A DNA stretch of 64,000 nucleotides from Clostridiales bacterium (GTDB lineage Bacteria; Bacillota; Clostridia; Christensenellales; Borkfalkiaceae): positions 86,792-150,791 of the forward strand of contig SVHT01000005.1 of NCBI GenBank assembly GCA_015055615.1. The letters are read 5' to 3'. The notes under the pieces are model-generated. The model did no database searches, was not told the origin of the DNA, and saw nothing but the letters and a program-made list of their open reading frames with translations. The translations under genes were made by a program, and so were the position numbers. Below, piece by piece: positions 16,634-26,165 of this stretch (position 1 is its first letter; every line of letters starts with the position of its first letter).

Positions 16634-19600
16634 TTGGATTTAAAGGAAATACATTTAAACGGTTTCAAATCTTTTGCGGATAAAACGACCATACGCTTTG
16701 CGGAAGGGGTAACCTGTATCGTAGGCCCTAACGGTTGCGGTAAGAGTAACATTGCCGACGCCGTACGTTGGGTGTTGGGCGAAAAATCTGCCAAAAATCT
16801 GCGCGGTAGCAATATGCAAGACGTTATTTTTGGCGGTACCGTCAATAGAAACCCCCAACAAAGTTGCGAAATTACGCTTGTCTTTGACAATACCGAGCGT
16901 ATTTTCCCCGATATTGCGGGTGACGAAGTGTCCATGACTCGTCGTCTTGACCGCAAGGGGGATAGTAAATATCTCATCAACGGTATGGTCAGCAGACAGA
17001 AAGATTTGGTGGCGCTTTTCCACAGCATCGGCTTGGGGAAAGAGGGCTATTCTATCATTGGGCAAGGGCAGGTAAAACAGATTATGGATTCCGCGCCCGA
17101 AAAGCGCCGTGTAATTTTTGAAGAGGCGTTGGGGCTTGCTAACCATAAAATCCGCAAGGAAGAAATCGAGCGTAAAATTGCGGACGCCGAGAGTAATCTG
17201 TTCATTTACAGCCAGCGTATCGACGAGGCGCAACGCCACCTCGGTCCTTTGAGCAAGCAGGCGGATGCGGCGCGTGAGTACAACGAATATTCTTCGAGTT
17301 TGAAAGTGAACGAGGCGAACGCGTACATATACCGTTACGAAAACGCAGAGAGCGAAAAGAGCGGTTTTAAAAAGAGCGTTGCGGAAATTTCCGAACAGAT
17401 TATCGATTTGAACACAAAAATCGAGCTTATCAACCGCAAAATTGAGGAAAACCGCGAAAAAATCAATCGCGCAGACTTGCGTTTGACCGAGCTGAACGAC
17501 CGTCGCGTGGTGCTTTCCGTAGGAAACGAAAGAAAGGATGGCGAGCTCAAACTCGTGCAAGAACGCATCAAGACCTATCGTTCGCAGTTGGAAACGGCGG
17601 CGGAATTTTTGGCAAACAGTAAAGTCCGCATTGGTGAAATCGACGACGATATTGCAACGACGGGCAAGAAAACCGAAGAAAACAACAAGCGCGTTGCCGA
17701 ATTGGAAACGCAGACGGAAGTGTTGCGCGCAACGGTTGCCGCTTTGAGCAAAAAGATAGAAGTTTTTGAAAAATTCTCGGATGCAAGCCGTCTTTCGCAG
17801 CTTTCGGATGCCGACCACTTGGCGGAAATGAAGAAAAACTTGGGTACGCTTGCAGCGCGTATGGAGGCGGCAAAGGACCGTATTTCCGAGATAAAAACCG
17901 CGCACCAAAAGGCGTTGGATAGAAAGGAACGCCTCTCGGACGAGCTGAAATCGGTACAAAAGGATATGGCGGCGCTCCGCGCGCGCAATTCTTCCGATAT
18001 GCGTGAGTTTGAAGAACGGCAGGAAGAAGTCCGCGAAATGCAGATGACGGTGAACGAGTTCAATCAAGAGCTGTTCAATGCCAACGGACAGCTTGCGTCC
18101 TTGCGCGAAAATTTGGAAATGTATATCAGCATGAAAAACCGCTTGGACGGGTATAAGGAATCGGTTAGAAGATTGCTTTCCATTGCCAAGACCAATCCCG
18201 AAATCGCCAAACATTTACGCGGTTCGGTGGCGGATATTCTTTCTACGGACCAACGTTATGAATTGGCGGTGGAAACGGCGCTTGCCAGCGCAATGCAAAA
18301 CGTCGTAACGCCGACGGCGGACGACGCGAAGTACTTGATTGAGTACTTGATGCGCACCAACGGCGGTATCGTTACTTTCTTGCCGGTAAGCAGTATGCGT
18401 CCCCGTCCCGATTCCAAGGAGATTCGTCGCGCGCTCGACGAACGCGGTGCAATGGGCTTGGCAACGGAACTCGTAAAATTCGACGATTATTATTATAACG
18501 TCGTGTCCAACTTGCTCGGCAATACTTTGATTTGCGACAACATCGCCAACGCGACGGCGATTGCTAAGAAATACGGCAACATGTTCAAAATCGTAACCGT
18601 TGACGGCAACATCGTCGCAACGAGCGGTGCGATGACGGGCGGTAGTCGTCGTAAGGATACGGCGTCTTTGCTTTCCAACGAGCGCAAAATCCAAGAATGT
18701 AAGGAAAACATCGCGAAAAAGCAAAAGCAGATTGAAAAATTAAAGACGGCGATTGCAAACAGCGAACGCATGAAGAAAGAGGCGGAGGATGCGGTAGAAG
18801 AGCTCCGCGAAAAATATCAGGGCGCAAACAGCGAAATTGCGGGGCTTTTGCAACGCGAAACGGCGCTTGCGCAACAAATTGCCGACGCAGAAACGGATAT
18901 CCAAACTTACAAGGATATGCTGGAAGATTTGCAGATAAAGCTCCGCGAATTGGAGGACGAAGAGGCGAACTCGTCGCTCAGCGAAGAACAGCTTGCCGTG
19001 CGCAGAATTATGGCGGCGCGAGAGTTGGAGGCGCAACGCAGACAATGCGACGGTTTTAAGGAAGAGCTCGCGGAAAAGAACAAGCTTTTGCGTGATTGCG
19101 AAATGGAATACACTTCGCTCCTTTCCGAAATGGAACAGCAAAAGGAAAAAATCGAGCGTATCACAGCAGAAAAGACCGATTTGGTTGCCCGTATCGTGGA
19201 TATGGAATACGAGCAGACGGAAACGCAAACTCGCCTGAACGGTTTGGAGGCGGAGGCGCAGGAAAAAGAGCTGACCGACGAAGAAAAGGCGGCGGTTCAG
19301 GCAATCGTGGACGAAATCAGCGCTATCACCAAGGAAAAAGAGGACACGAACGCCGCGCAAATTGCGTTGGAAGAGGAAAAAACGTCCTTGCAAGAAACCT
19401 TGACCAAAAAGACGGACAAGCGTTTCAAATGCGAAATTGAAATCAGTAAAATCGACACCAATTTGGAAAATACCCGCTTGCGTATGGAAGAGGCGTACGG
19501 GCTCGATTACGAAGGCTGTCTTGTTTACCGCAAGGAAGGCTTTAATATCGACGAGGCAACGCAGACCATCTCGGCATTAAAGCGTAAGATTACGATGCTT

Positions 19601-20233
19601 GGCGCGGTAAACCCCAACGCGGTGGAAGAATACGAATTCGAAAAGGAACGTTGCGACGAAATGCAAACGCAACGCGAGGATTTGGAAAAGGGTATTGCCG
19701 ATTTGCAGGTGGTACTCGGCGATATCCGCGACGAAATGTTGCGTATCTTTAACGCGGGCTTTGAGGAAATCAACGAAAACTTCAAGGTCACGTTTAAGGA
19801 ACTCTTCGGTGGCGGTAAGGCAGAACTCCAAATCGATTACGAAGACGTGGAAGACCCGTTGGCGGCAGGCATCGAAATCGTGGCTTGTCCTCCGGGCAAG
19901 AAACTTACGAAACTTTCGTTGCTTTCGGGCGGCGAGTGCGCGTTGACGGCGATTGCGATTTTGTTCGCTATCTTAAAGGCCCGTCCCATGCCGTTCTGTA
20001 TCTTGGACGAAATCGAGGCGGCGCTCGACGATGCGAACATCGACCGTTTTGCGTCCTACCTCAAACGCTTTGCAGAGGAAACGCAGTTCATCGTTATCAC
20101 GCACAGAAAGCCGACGATGAATCAGGCGGACACCCTTTTTGGCGTTACGATGCAGGAAAAGGGCGTATCGAAAATCGTATCCGTCAAGCTTGCGGACGTG
20201 GAAAGCAAGCTGGGCGTTGGTACGGTAGAATAA
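16634..20233 (+). CDS. smc: Chromosome partition protein SMC
   Basis: 1199 residues, full length. The TTG start follows AAAGGAG and gives the family N-terminus LKEIHLNGFKSFADKT. Walker A GPNGCGKSNI is near 32-41. Long coiled coils flank a hinge at about 515-660 (DQRYELAVETAL, ending MTGGSRRKD). The C-terminal head has the ABC signature LSGGECALTAIAILFA and Walker B FCILDEIEAALDDANIDRF. SMC with ScpA and ScpB condenses and segregates the chromosome. The signature has Cys where LSGGEKAL is usual, a mild variation. ScpA and ScpB are not in the window. Confidence 0.97.
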   Translation: MDLKEIHLNGFKSFADKTTIRFAEGVTCIVGPNGCGKSNIADAVRWVLGEKSAKNLRGSNMQDVIFGGTVNRNPQQSCEITLVFDNTERIFPDIAGDEVSMTRRLDRKGDSKYLINGMVSRQKDLVALFHSIGLGKEGYSIIGQGQVKQIMDSAPEKRRVIFEEALGLANHKIRKEEIERKIADAESNLFIYSQRIDEAQRHLGPLSKQADAAREYNEYSSSLKVNEANAYIYRYENAESEKSGFKKSVAEISEQIIDLNTKIELINRKIEENREKINRADLRLTELNDRRVVLSVGNERKDGELKLVQERIKTYRSQLETAAEFLANSKVRIGEIDDDIATTGKKTEENNKRVAELETQTEVLRATVAALSKKIEVFEKFSDASRLSQLSDADHLAEMKKNLGTLAARMEAAKDRISEIKTAHQKALDRKERLSDELKSVQKDMAALRARNSSDMREFEERQEEVREMQMTVNEFNQELFNANGQLASLRENLEMYISMKNRLDGYKESVRRLLSIAKTNPEIAKHLRGSVADILSTDQRYELAVETALASAMQNVVTPTADDAKYLIEYLMRTNGGIVTFLPVSSMRPRPDSKEIRRALDERGAMGLATELVKFDDYYYNVVSNLLGNTLICDNIANATAIAKKYGNMFKIVTVDGNIVATSGAMTGGSRRKDTASLLSNERKIQECKENIAKKQKQIEKLKTAIANSERMKKEAEDAVEELREKYQGANSEIAGLLQRETALAQQIADAETDIQTYKDMLEDLQIKLRELEDEEANSSLSEEQLAVRRIMAARELEAQRRQCDGFKEELAEKNKLLRDCEMEYTSLLSEMEQQKEKIERITAEKTDLVARIVDMEYEQTETQTRLNGLEAEAQEKELTDEEKAAVQAIVDEISAITKEKEDTNAAQIALEEEKTSLQETLTKKTDKRFKCEIEISKIDTNLENTRLRMEEAYGLDYEGCLVYRKEGFNIDEATQTISALKRKITMLGAVNPNAVEEYEFEKERCDEMQTQREDLEKGIADLQVVLGDIRDEMLRIFNAGFEEINENFKVTFKELFGGGKAELQIDYEDVEDPLAAGIEIVACPPGKKLTKLSLLSGGECALTAIAILFAILKARPMPFCILDEIEAALDDANIDRFASYLKRFAEETQFIVITHRKPTMNQADTLFGVTMQEKGVSKIVSVKLADVESKLGVGTVE

Positions 20234-20394
20234 GTAAGAGGATTTTGCAATGAAACTTACTATCTTATCGCACGGTTTGTAAAAGCGTTCGCGTTGGTTT
20301 GAGGGCGTATGGACCAAGTGCCATCGTCAGCGCGCGAACGGGCGCGTGGTAGGCTTGGTAAAAAATACAACTGTAACTGAAAAAGGAAATAACT

Positions 20395-21291
20395 ATGGGT
20401 ATATTCGGGAAACTTTTCGGGGCGTTGAAAAAGACGAAAGACAACTTTTCGTCTAAGCTCCGCACGCTTTTTTCCAAAAATAAATTGGGCAACGAATTTT
20501 ACGAGGAATTGGAAGAGCTCCTCATTGCCTCGGACGTGTCCTACACGACGGCGCAGGAAGTCGTTGCGCGCGTAAAAAAACAGGCGATGGACGAAAGGTT
20601 GAAAGACGAGGCGTACGTCACCGAGCTTCTTCGCGGTATTTTGACGGATATTTTGGAAGAGAGCGAGGTAGAACCGCCCGAATATCCTTGCGTAATTATG
20701 CTGGTGGGCGTCAACGGCGTTGGTAAAACGACGACGGTGGGGAAACTTGCCCATTATTTCCTCTCGCAAGGCAAGACGGTAACGGTGGCGGCGGCGGATA
20801 CCTTCCGTGCGGCGGCTAGCGAACAGCTTGCCATTTGGGCGGAGCGCGCAAAAGTGCGTATCGTCAAGCACGAAGAGGGGAGCGACCCGTCTGCGGTAAT
20901 CTTCGACGCGGTGGCGTCGGCAAAGGCGAAAAAGACGGACGTAGTCATCGTAGATACGGCGGGCAGATTGCACGTAAAAGACAACCTGATGAACGAACTT
21001 CGGAAAATGGACCGCGTCGTCACGCGTGAATATCCTGAGGCAGACTTTTTAAAACTGCTCGTTTTGGATGCGACGACGGGGCAAAACGCCGTCAATCAGG
21101 CGCGCGTTTTCGACGAGGCGGTGGAGCTCGACGGTTTGGTTTTGACCAAGCTTGACGGCACGGCAAAGGGCGGGTTTGTATTCTCGCTCGCGCAGGAACT
21201 CTCCTTACCCGTTATTTTTGCGGGCGTAGGCGAAAAAATGGACGATTTGGAATTTTTCGACAGCAAAGAATTTGTGGAAGCAATCTTATGA
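20395..21291 (+). CDS. ftsY: Signal recognition particle receptor FtsY
   Basis: 298 residues. A short N-terminus without a long acidic A domain, then the four-helix N domain and the GTPase G domain with GVNGVGKTTTVGKLA at about 104-118, DTFRAAASEQL, DTAGRLHVKDNLMNEL and TKLDGTAKGG. FtsY receives SRP-ribosome complexes at the membrane. AAAAGGAAATAACT precedes the ATG. The 161 bases between smc and ftsY contain no gene I can support. The ffh and ylxM genes that follow ftsY in Bacillus are absent; trmD overlaps ftsY by four bases instead. Confidence 0.96.
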   Translation: MGIFGKLFGALKKTKDNFSSKLRTLFSKNKLGNEFYEELEELLIASDVSYTTAQEVVARVKKQAMDERLKDEAYVTELLRGILTDILEESEVEPPEYPCVIMLVGVNGVGKTTTVGKLAHYFLSQGKTVTVAAADTFRAAASEQLAIWAERAKVRIVKHEEGSDPSAVIFDAVASAKAKKTDVVIVDTAGRLHVKDNLMNELRKMDRVVTREYPEADFLKLLVLDATTGQNAVNQARVFDEAVELDGLVLTKLDGTAKGGFVFSLAQELSLPVIFAGVGEKMDDLEFFDSKEFVEAIL

Positions 21292-21953
21292 GAATTGATA
21301 TTTTGACGCTTTTTCCCGAAATGTTTACCGCTATGCAAGAAAGTATCATTGGCAGGGCGCAAAAATCGGGGAAGATACAAATCAATATCGTAAATATCCG
21401 CGACTATACCACGGACAAGCACCTCAAATGCGACGATTATCCTTTCGGCGGTGGCGCGGGTATGGTTATGATGGCGCCCCCGATTGGCAATGCCATCGAG
21501 GCGATTGACCCCGACCATAAGGCTCGGCGAATCTATATGTCCCCCAAGGGGCAGGTATTTAAGCAACAAAAGGTGTTTGAATTGCTCGAATACGAGCATT
21601 TGATTTTACTTTGCGGACATTACGAGGGCGTGGACCAGAGGGCGCTCGACCTCTATATAGACGAGGAAATTTCCATTGGCGATTACGTATTGACGGGGGG
21701 CGAACTCCCTGCGATGGTGGTGGCGGACTGCGTATCTCGGTACGTGGACGGGGTAATTAGCAATTCGTCCTTGGTGGACGAGAGCTTTTCGGAAAACCTG
21801 CTCGAATATCCGCAATATACCCGCCCGCAGGAATATAAGGGCTTGACCGTGCCCGACGTTTTGCGTAGTGGCGACCATGCGAAAATCGATAAGTGGCGCA
21901 GAGAGCAAGCGATAGAAATCACAAGGCGTTGCCGTCCCGATTTATTGAAATAA
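21288..21953 (+). CDS. trmD: tRNA (guanine-N1)-methyltransferase TrmD
   Basis: 221 residues, near the short end for the family. IDILTLFPEMFTAMQESIIGRA at the N-terminus, YPFGGGAGMVMMAPP, and the SAM-binding trefoil-knot region LLCGHYEGVDQRALDLYIDEEISIGDYVLTGGELPAM split across residues 104-140. TrmD makes m1G37 next to the anticodon, needed to keep the reading frame. Its start overlaps the ftsY stop (ATGA), a coupled arrangement. The usual partners rpsP, rimM and rplS are not here. Confidence 0.97.
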   Translation: MRIDILTLFPEMFTAMQESIIGRAQKSGKIQINIVNIRDYTTDKHLKCDDYPFGGGAGMVMMAPPIGNAIEAIDPDHKARRIYMSPKGQVFKQQKVFELLEYEHLILLCGHYEGVDQRALDLYIDEEISIGDYVLTGGELPAMVVADCVSRYVDGVISNSSLVDESFSENLLEYPQYTRPQEYKGLTVPDVLRSGDHAKIDKWRREQAIEITRRCRPDLLK

Positions 21954-21983
21954 CGCAGAGTTAGGGCGGAAAAGGAAAAACAG

Positions 21984-22844
21984 ATGAAAACGATACAATG
22001 GTTTCCGGGGCACATGACGAAAGCCATGCGCGACATGGAAAAAAAGCGGGATCTTTGCGACGGCGTTATATGCGTGTTGGACGCGCGCGCGCCGATTGCG
22101 ACAATCAATAAAAATCTGAAAAAAATCTTCGGTGAAAAGCCGATTTTATACGTTTTGAACAAAGCCGACCTTTCCGATCCAACCAAGGTGGACGGCTTTA
22201 TGAAGTTTTTTGAGGCGCGTGGGAAATACGTCGTAAAATGCGACTCGACGAACGTTTCCGCCAAGCGCGTACTGCTCCAAAAGCTCAACGCAATCACCGA
22301 AGAAAAGCGGGAGCGCGCATTGGCGAAGGGTTTAAACCGTACCTTCCGTTTTATGGTGGCAGGGATTCCCAACACGGGCAAGAGTACCCTTGTGAACCTA
22401 CTCAGCGGTCAAAAACGCGCGAAGACGGGGGACAAGGCGGGTGTGACGAGGGACGTGCGTTGGCTCAAATGCGGTGCGTTCGACCTTTTGGATACCCCTG
22501 GTACGATGCCACCCTCCTTTGACAACCAATACCATGCGCGCCATTTGGCGTATATCGGCAGTATCAACGACGATATTTTGGATATGGACGACGTTGCTTT
22601 GGAACTCCTTGGCGAACTTGCCGAGCGATATCCGCAATGCTTAACCGACCGTTACGGTATTACGGAATTTGACGAAAAGCTTGCGATGTACGAGGCGGTT
22701 TGCAAGCGCCGTGGTTTTATTTTTCGCGGTGGCGAATTCGATTACGAGCGTGGCGCAAAGGCGATTATCGACGATTTTCGTAAGGGCAGAACGGGAAAAA
22801 TCTGTTTGGAAAGCGCGGCGGATTATTCCGACTTCGATTTTTAA
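21984..22844 (+). CDS. rbgA: Ribosome biogenesis GTPase RbgA (YlqF)
   Basis: 286 residues. It opens with IQWFPGHMTKAMRDM, typical of RbgA, and has circularly permuted GTPase motifs: G4 LNKAD near 53 before G1 GIPNTGKST near 127 and G3 DTPGT near 175. RbgA acts late in 50S assembly. Trm D-rbgA-rnhB order matches Bacillus apart from missing rplS. The ATG follows GGAAAAACAG, a modest site. Confidence 0.94.
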   Translation: MKTIQWFPGHMTKAMRDMEKKRDLCDGVICVLDARAPIATINKNLKKIFGEKPILYVLNKADLSDPTKVDGFMKFFEARGKYVVKCDSTNVSAKRVLLQKLNAITEEKRERALAKGLNRTFRFMVAGIPNTGKSTLVNLLSGQKRAKTGDKAGVTRDVRWLKCGAFDLLDTPGTMPPSFDNQYHARHLAYIGSINDDILDMDDVALELLGELAERYPQCLTDRYGITEFDEKLAMYEAVCKRRGFIFRGGEFDYERGAKAIIDDFRKGRTGKICLESAADYSDFDF

Positions 22845-22850
22845 AAGACC

Positions 22851-23471
22851 ATGAAAAAGATTTGGAACGCAGAAGAAAAATTGCAATACGAACGTGCTTT
22901 GCTTTCGCAGGGATATACCTTAGTTGCGGGCGTGGACGAGGTGGGCAGAGGTCCGTTGGCGGGACCCGTCGTTTGCGCGGCGGTGATTATGCCTCTCGAT
23001 AGCGAAAAGCTTATCTTCGGCGTGGACGACAGTAAAAAACTGTCCGAAAAAAAGCGTGAAAAGCTCGCCGAAGAGATAAAAGCGCGCGCTTTGGCGTATA
23101 CGATTGTAGAAATCGATGAAAAGACGATTGACGAGATTAACATTTTAGAGGCGACAAGGCTTGGTATGAAAAGGGCGATTGAAACCCTTTCGATTACGCC
23201 CGACGTCGTGTTGACCGACGGCAATATGACGATTGATATATCGCATAAACAGCGTAGCGTTATCCACGGCGACGCCTTGTCCTATTCGATTGGCGCGGCA
23301 AGCATTATCGCCAAGGTATACCGTGATAAGATGATGGGCGAATACGCAAAGACCTACCCCCAGTATGCCTTTGAAAAGAACAAAGGCTACGGTACGGCGG
23401 CGCACATACAAGGGATAAAGGAGTACGGCTTATGCCCGATTCACCGCAGGACGTTCACAAAAAAGTTTTAG
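22851..23471 (+). CDS. rnhB: Ribonuclease HII
   Basis: 206 residues. VAGVDEVGRGPLAGPVVCAAVI near residue 24 carries the first catalytic Asp and Glu; further acidic positions lie at VLTDGN and in the SIIAKVYRD region. RNase HII removes ribonucleotides from DNA-RNA hybrids. It starts six bases after rbgA and its last 40 bases overlap the start of yraN in another frame, an unusually long overlap for this operon. Confidence 0.95.
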   Translation: MKKIWNAEEKLQYERALLSQGYTLVAGVDEVGRGPLAGPVVCAAVIMPLDSEKLIFGVDDSKKLSEKKREKLAEEIKARALAYTIVEIDEKTIDEINILEATRLGMKRAIETLSITPDVVLTDGNMTIDISHKQRSVIHGDALSYSIGAASIIAKVYRDKMMGEYAKTYPQYAFEKNKGYGTAAHIQGIKEYGLCPIHRRTFTKKF

Positions 23472-23791
23472 GAAAGGCGGGCGAAAAGCTGGCGGCAGAG
23501 TACCTCAAAAAGCAGGGCTTTAAAATCCTAAAACACAATTATAAAACGCCGTTTGGCGAGGCGGATATTGTCGCGCGGGATAGGGACGAAACCGTTTTTG
23601 TCGAGGTCAAAACCCGTATCGGGGATAAATACGGTGCGCCGCGTGAGGCGGTTACCAAAACCAAGCAGCAACGTTATTATAAAATAGCGCAATGCTATTG
23701 GTTGAAGACAGGGCAGGAGCCCAACGCTCGTTTCGACGTGGTCGAGGTGTACGAGGACGGGCGTATAGAACATTACAAAAACGCCTTTTAA
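23432..23791 (+). CDS. YraN / UPF0102 family protein
   Basis: 119 residues. GKAGEKLAAEYLKKQGFKILKHNYKTPFGEADIVARD is the family core and resembles a restriction-endonuclease-like (PD-D/ExK) fold, with the acidic positions in GEADIV and VEVKTR. Function is not established. The gene commonly follows rnhB. The first ATG lies inside rnhB; an internal start would remove the conserved GxxGExxA helix, so the overlapping start is kept. Confidence 0.9.
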   Translation: MPDSPQDVHKKVLGKAGEKLAAEYLKKQGFKILKHNYKTPFGEADIVARDRDETVFVEVKTRIGDKYGAPREAVTKTKQQRYYKIAQCYWLKTGQEPNARFDVVEVYEDGRIEHYKNAF

Positions 23792-23810
23792 CAAAAGACC
23801 GAAATAAAAA

Positions 23811-23835
23811 ACGACGGGAATCCGTCGTTTTTTTA
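23811..23835 (+). terminator. Intrinsic terminator closing the asnS-yraN run
   Basis: ACGACGG (23811-23817), loop GAAT, CCGTCGT (23822-23828), followed by T7. Confidence 0.85.
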
Positions 23836-23840
23836 ATATA

Positions 23841-23864
23841 AAACCGCCGAGGATTCGGCGGTTT
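23841..23864 (-). terminator. Intrinsic terminator of mgsA
   Basis: AAACCGCCGA (23841-23850) and TCGGCGGTTT (23855-23864) form a 10-bp stem, five bases after the mgsA stop. On the minus strand it is followed by TATATT, on the plus strand by GTTTTT, so it may act both ways. Confidence 0.7.
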
Positions 23865-23869
23865 GTTTT

Positions 23870-24259
23870 TTAGTTGCGCGCCTCAAAGAATTTGCCCGAT
23901 TTTAACGATTCGAGCATAATCGTTGCGCTACTTATATTGGTTGCGAGCGGGATTTTTTGTACGTCGCACAATCTTAACAGGGCGGATACGTCTGGTTCGT
24001 GTGGCTGTGCCGTTAACGGGTCTCGTAAAAAGATAATCAAATCCAATTCCCCGTTGGCGAGCATTGCGCCAATTTGTTGGTCACCGCCAAGAGGCCCGCT
24101 CTTCATTCTTTTAATCGGTAACGCAGTTTCGCCCATAATCAGCGTCCCCGTCGTACCTGTCGCGTACAATTCGTATTTTGCCAATACATCCTTGTAGTTT
24201 TTTGCTAATGCAATAATTTCATCCTTTTTTTTGTCGTGTGCTATCAAAGCAATTTTCAT
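23870..24259 (-). CDS. mgsA: Methylglyoxal synthase
   Basis: 129 residues. [13 protein letters not shown] at the N-terminus, ATGTTG (phosphate binding), [11 protein letters not shown] with the catalytic Asp near 66, and [12 protein letters not shown] with the conserved His. It converts dihydroxyacetone phosphate to methylglyoxal and phosphate, a bypass of lower glycolysis used when sugar phosphate builds up. AAGGAG precedes the ATG by seven bases. A consensus promoter lies 40 bases upstream. It stands alone on the minus strand between two plus-strand blocks. Confidence 0.95.
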   Translation of the reverse strand: MKIALIAHDKKKDEIIALAKNYKDVLAKYELYATGTTGTLIMGETALPIKRMKSGPLGGDQQIGAMLANGELDLIIFLRDPLTAQPHEPDVSALLRLCDVQKIPLATNISSATIMLESLKSGKFFEARN

Positions 24260-24298
24260 TTGTATTCTCCTTACTTCATAGATTCATAGTTCCCTTAT

Positions 24299-24327
24299 AT
24301 TATACACAATCCTTTCTAAAAAGTCAA
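24299..24327 (-). promoter_or_regulatory. Sigma-A promoter of mgsA
   Basis: On the minus strand TTGACT (24327-24322), 17 bases, TATAAT (24304-24299). Confidence 0.8.
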
Positions 24328-24386
24328 ACGTTAGAGAAATTTAGCGAAAAAATCGGATATTTTTTTGAAAAGATGCGGGTCTTGCT

Positions 24387-24393
24387 TTCGACA
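24387..24393 (-). promoter_or_regulatory. Possible Spo0A box upstream of spoIIGA
   Basis: TTCGACA is the reverse complement of the 0A box core TGTCGAA, 53 bases before the -10 of the spoIIGA promoter. In Bacillus the spoIIG promoter is activated by Spo0A bound upstream. A 7-mer can occur by chance. Confidence 0.35.
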
Positions 24394-24423
24394 AGAAAGA
24401 CGGCGCTTTTACAAAAATGCCGT

Positions 24424-24451
24424 TTGTTTTATTTTACAGCCGTGCTATAAT
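24424..24451 (+). promoter_or_regulatory. Putative promoter of spoIIGA-sigE
   Basis: TTGTTT (24424-24429), 16 bases, TATAAT (24446-24451) with an extended TG at 24443-24444. Confidence 0.5.
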
Positions 24452-24499
24452 TGCCTTGCTCTTGCAAAAGGGGGCGGGCATCTTTACGACGGTATTTTT

Positions 24500-25288
24500 A
24501 TGACGGTATATATCGAGTACGCGCTGATAGAAAATTTCGTTTACGATTACGTATTGCTACGGCTTTCCTTTTTCGCCACGCGCGAAAAAGCAAAGCGGTT
24601 CAAGTTGGCGTTTTCTGCTCTTATAGGGGCGTTGTTTGCCCTCGTTTGCCCTTTTATCACCCTGCCGTCTATCTTGTTTTTGGCGTTAAAAATCGGGGTG
24701 GGGTTACTCCTTTGCATGTTGTCCTTTGGACGGCTAAAAACGAAAAAGGAGTGGGGCAGGTATGCGTTTACCTCCCTTTGTTTCTTCTTTTTGACCTTTG
24801 GATACGGCGGGGCAATGTCGGCGTTTTCGGGGCGCAAGCGCCTACCCCCGCAGGCGGTATTTTTCGGGTTTGTCTGCCTAAGCGCGTCGGCGGTGTTTTT
24901 GATTGGAAAAGTCTATCAAAAACGGAGCGTGCACGCCTTTATCTATCCGTGCACGTTGCTTTTTGGCGAAAAACGTCTTTCCGTTGACGGGTATTATGAC
25001 AGCGGAAACCGCGCGCAGAAAAACGGCGCGCCAATCTGCTTTGTTTCCCCCGAACTCATCTACGAGCTTTTCGGGGATGAAATCTTGAAAGATGGGGGGA
25101 CGGTACGCGACGAAATGCAAATTACCACGGTAATCGGCGTAAAAAGCACCCCTTTGTATAAGGGTGGAATCCTTGTGGAAACTCCGAGGGGAAAAGTTCT
25201 AAAAGAGGGGGTATATTTTTCGCCGTCGGGGAATATGATATCACGGGAATATAAGGTTCTGCTAAACGCGGAGATTTTAGGGGAATAG
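24500..25288 (+). CDS. spoIIGA: Sigma-E processing peptidase SpoIIGA
   Basis: 262 residues from the ATG at 24500 ([20 protein letters not shown], the family N-terminus); the open frame continues 45 codons upstream but that part has no homologous look. Five hydrophobic helices fill about 1-145. The C-terminal protease part contains YYDSGNRAQ near 172, the DSG motif of the single aspartic site. SpoIIGA cleaves the pro-sequence of sigma-E in the mother cell after septation. Two bases separate its stop from sigE. The ribosome site is weak. Confidence 0.93.
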   Translation: MTVYIEYALIENFVYDYVLLRLSFFATREKAKRFKLAFSALIGALFALVCPFITLPSILFLALKIGVGLLLCMLSFGRLKTKKEWGRYAFTSLCFFFLTFGYGGAMSAFSGRKRLPPQAVFFGFVCLSASAVFLIGKVYQKRSVHAFIYPCTLLFGEKRLSVDGYYDSGNRAQKNGAPICFVSPELIYELFGDEILKDGGTVRDEMQITTVIGVKSTPLYKGGILVETPRGKVLKEGVYFSPSGNMISREYKVLLNAEILGE

Positions 25289-25290
25289 GT

Positions 25291-26004
25291 ATGCGGATTA
25301 AAGAATTATTGCGGACGTTTTTACAAAAGATTATATCGGATGAAAGAACGGTGGACTACGTATGCGGTGGCGGAGAGGCGCTACCGCTACCGCTTTCTGC
25401 GGAGGAAGAAAGCGCGGCGCTCAAAGGGCTCTTAGACGAACAAGAAAAGGAAAACGCAAAGGCGTTACTTATACAGCACAACCTACGCTTGGTGGTGTAT
25501 ATCGCGCGGAAATTCGACAATACGGGGGTGGATAACGACGATTTGATTTCCATTGGTACGATTGGGCTGATTAAGGCAATCAACTCCTTTAAAACGGATA
25601 AGAACATCAAGCTTGCGACCTACGCTTCGCGCTGTATCGAAAACGAAATTTTGATGTATTTGCGCCGTACGGCGCGCTTAAAAAGCGAGGTTTCGTTCGA
25701 TGAACCGCTCAATACCGATTTTGAGGGAAACGAGCTCTTATTATCCGACGTTTTGGGTACGTCGGCGGAGAGCGTGTACGGGGATATCGAGGCAAACGCC
25801 GAAAAGGAACAGCTCAAAGAGGCGTTGAAAAAGCTCAACGAGCGGGAGCGAAAAATTATGTTTTTGCGGTTTGGGCTTGGCGGTGGCGAAGAGATGACGC
25901 AAAAGGACGTGGCAGATATGCTCGGTATATCGCAAAGCTACATATCCCGCTTGGAAAAGAAGATTATTTTACGGCTGAAAAAAGAGATTGCGAAAATGGA
26001 ATAA
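25291..26004 (+). CDS. sigE: RNA polymerase sporulation sigma factor SigE (pro-sigma-E)
   Basis: 237 residues. An N-terminal stretch of about 25 residues before the LPLSAEEE region fits the pro-sequence removed by SpoIIGA. Regions 2 and 4 are intact: [44 protein letters not shown], and the terminal helix-turn-helix [20 protein letters not shown]. Sigma-E runs early mother-cell transcription. It is directly coupled to spoIIGA and followed by sigG, the same order as in Bacillus. Confidence 0.96.
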   Translation: MRIKELLRTFLQKIISDERTVDYVCGGGEALPLPLSAEEESAALKGLLDEQEKENAKALLIQHNLRLVVYIARKFDNTGVDNDDLISIGTIGLIKAINSFKTDKNIKLATYASRCIENEILMYLRRTARLKSEVSFDEPLNTDFEGNELLLSDVLGTSAESVYGDIEANAEKEQLKEALKKLNERERKIMFLRFGLGGGEEMTQKDVADMLGISQSYISRLEKKIILRLKKEIAKME

Positions 26005-26043
26005 TATCGCCCGTCAAGACAAAAAACTCGCTGAAAAATCAGC

Positions 26044-26073
26044 GTATAAAAAACGGCGGATAAGCGCATACTT
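26044..26073 (+). promoter_or_regulatory. Candidate forespore (sigma-G/F type) promoter of sigG
   Basis: GTATA (26044-26048), 18 bases, CATACTT (26067-26073), matching the sigma-G consensus GnATR-N18-CATnnTA except the final base. In Bacillus sigG is transcribed by sigma-F and then by itself, so the site is where it would be expected. Confidence 0.6.
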
Positions 26074-26165
26074 TTGCCGAGTGTTTTTGCTTAAAATTTT
26101 TACTTAAAAGCGACACGTCCCCCACCCTTTGCTTTTTACATACGGATAAGGAGGACCTGAAAAGT

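Noticed and set aside
20250..20282. Ten-codon reading frame between smc and ftsY with an AGAGGA before its ATG
   Set aside because: Too short and without support; it may be a chance start in the intergenic region.
23432..23471. Frameshift or assembly error at the 40-base rnhB/yraN overlap
   Set aside because: Both proteins have full-length conserved ends, so the overlap is real.
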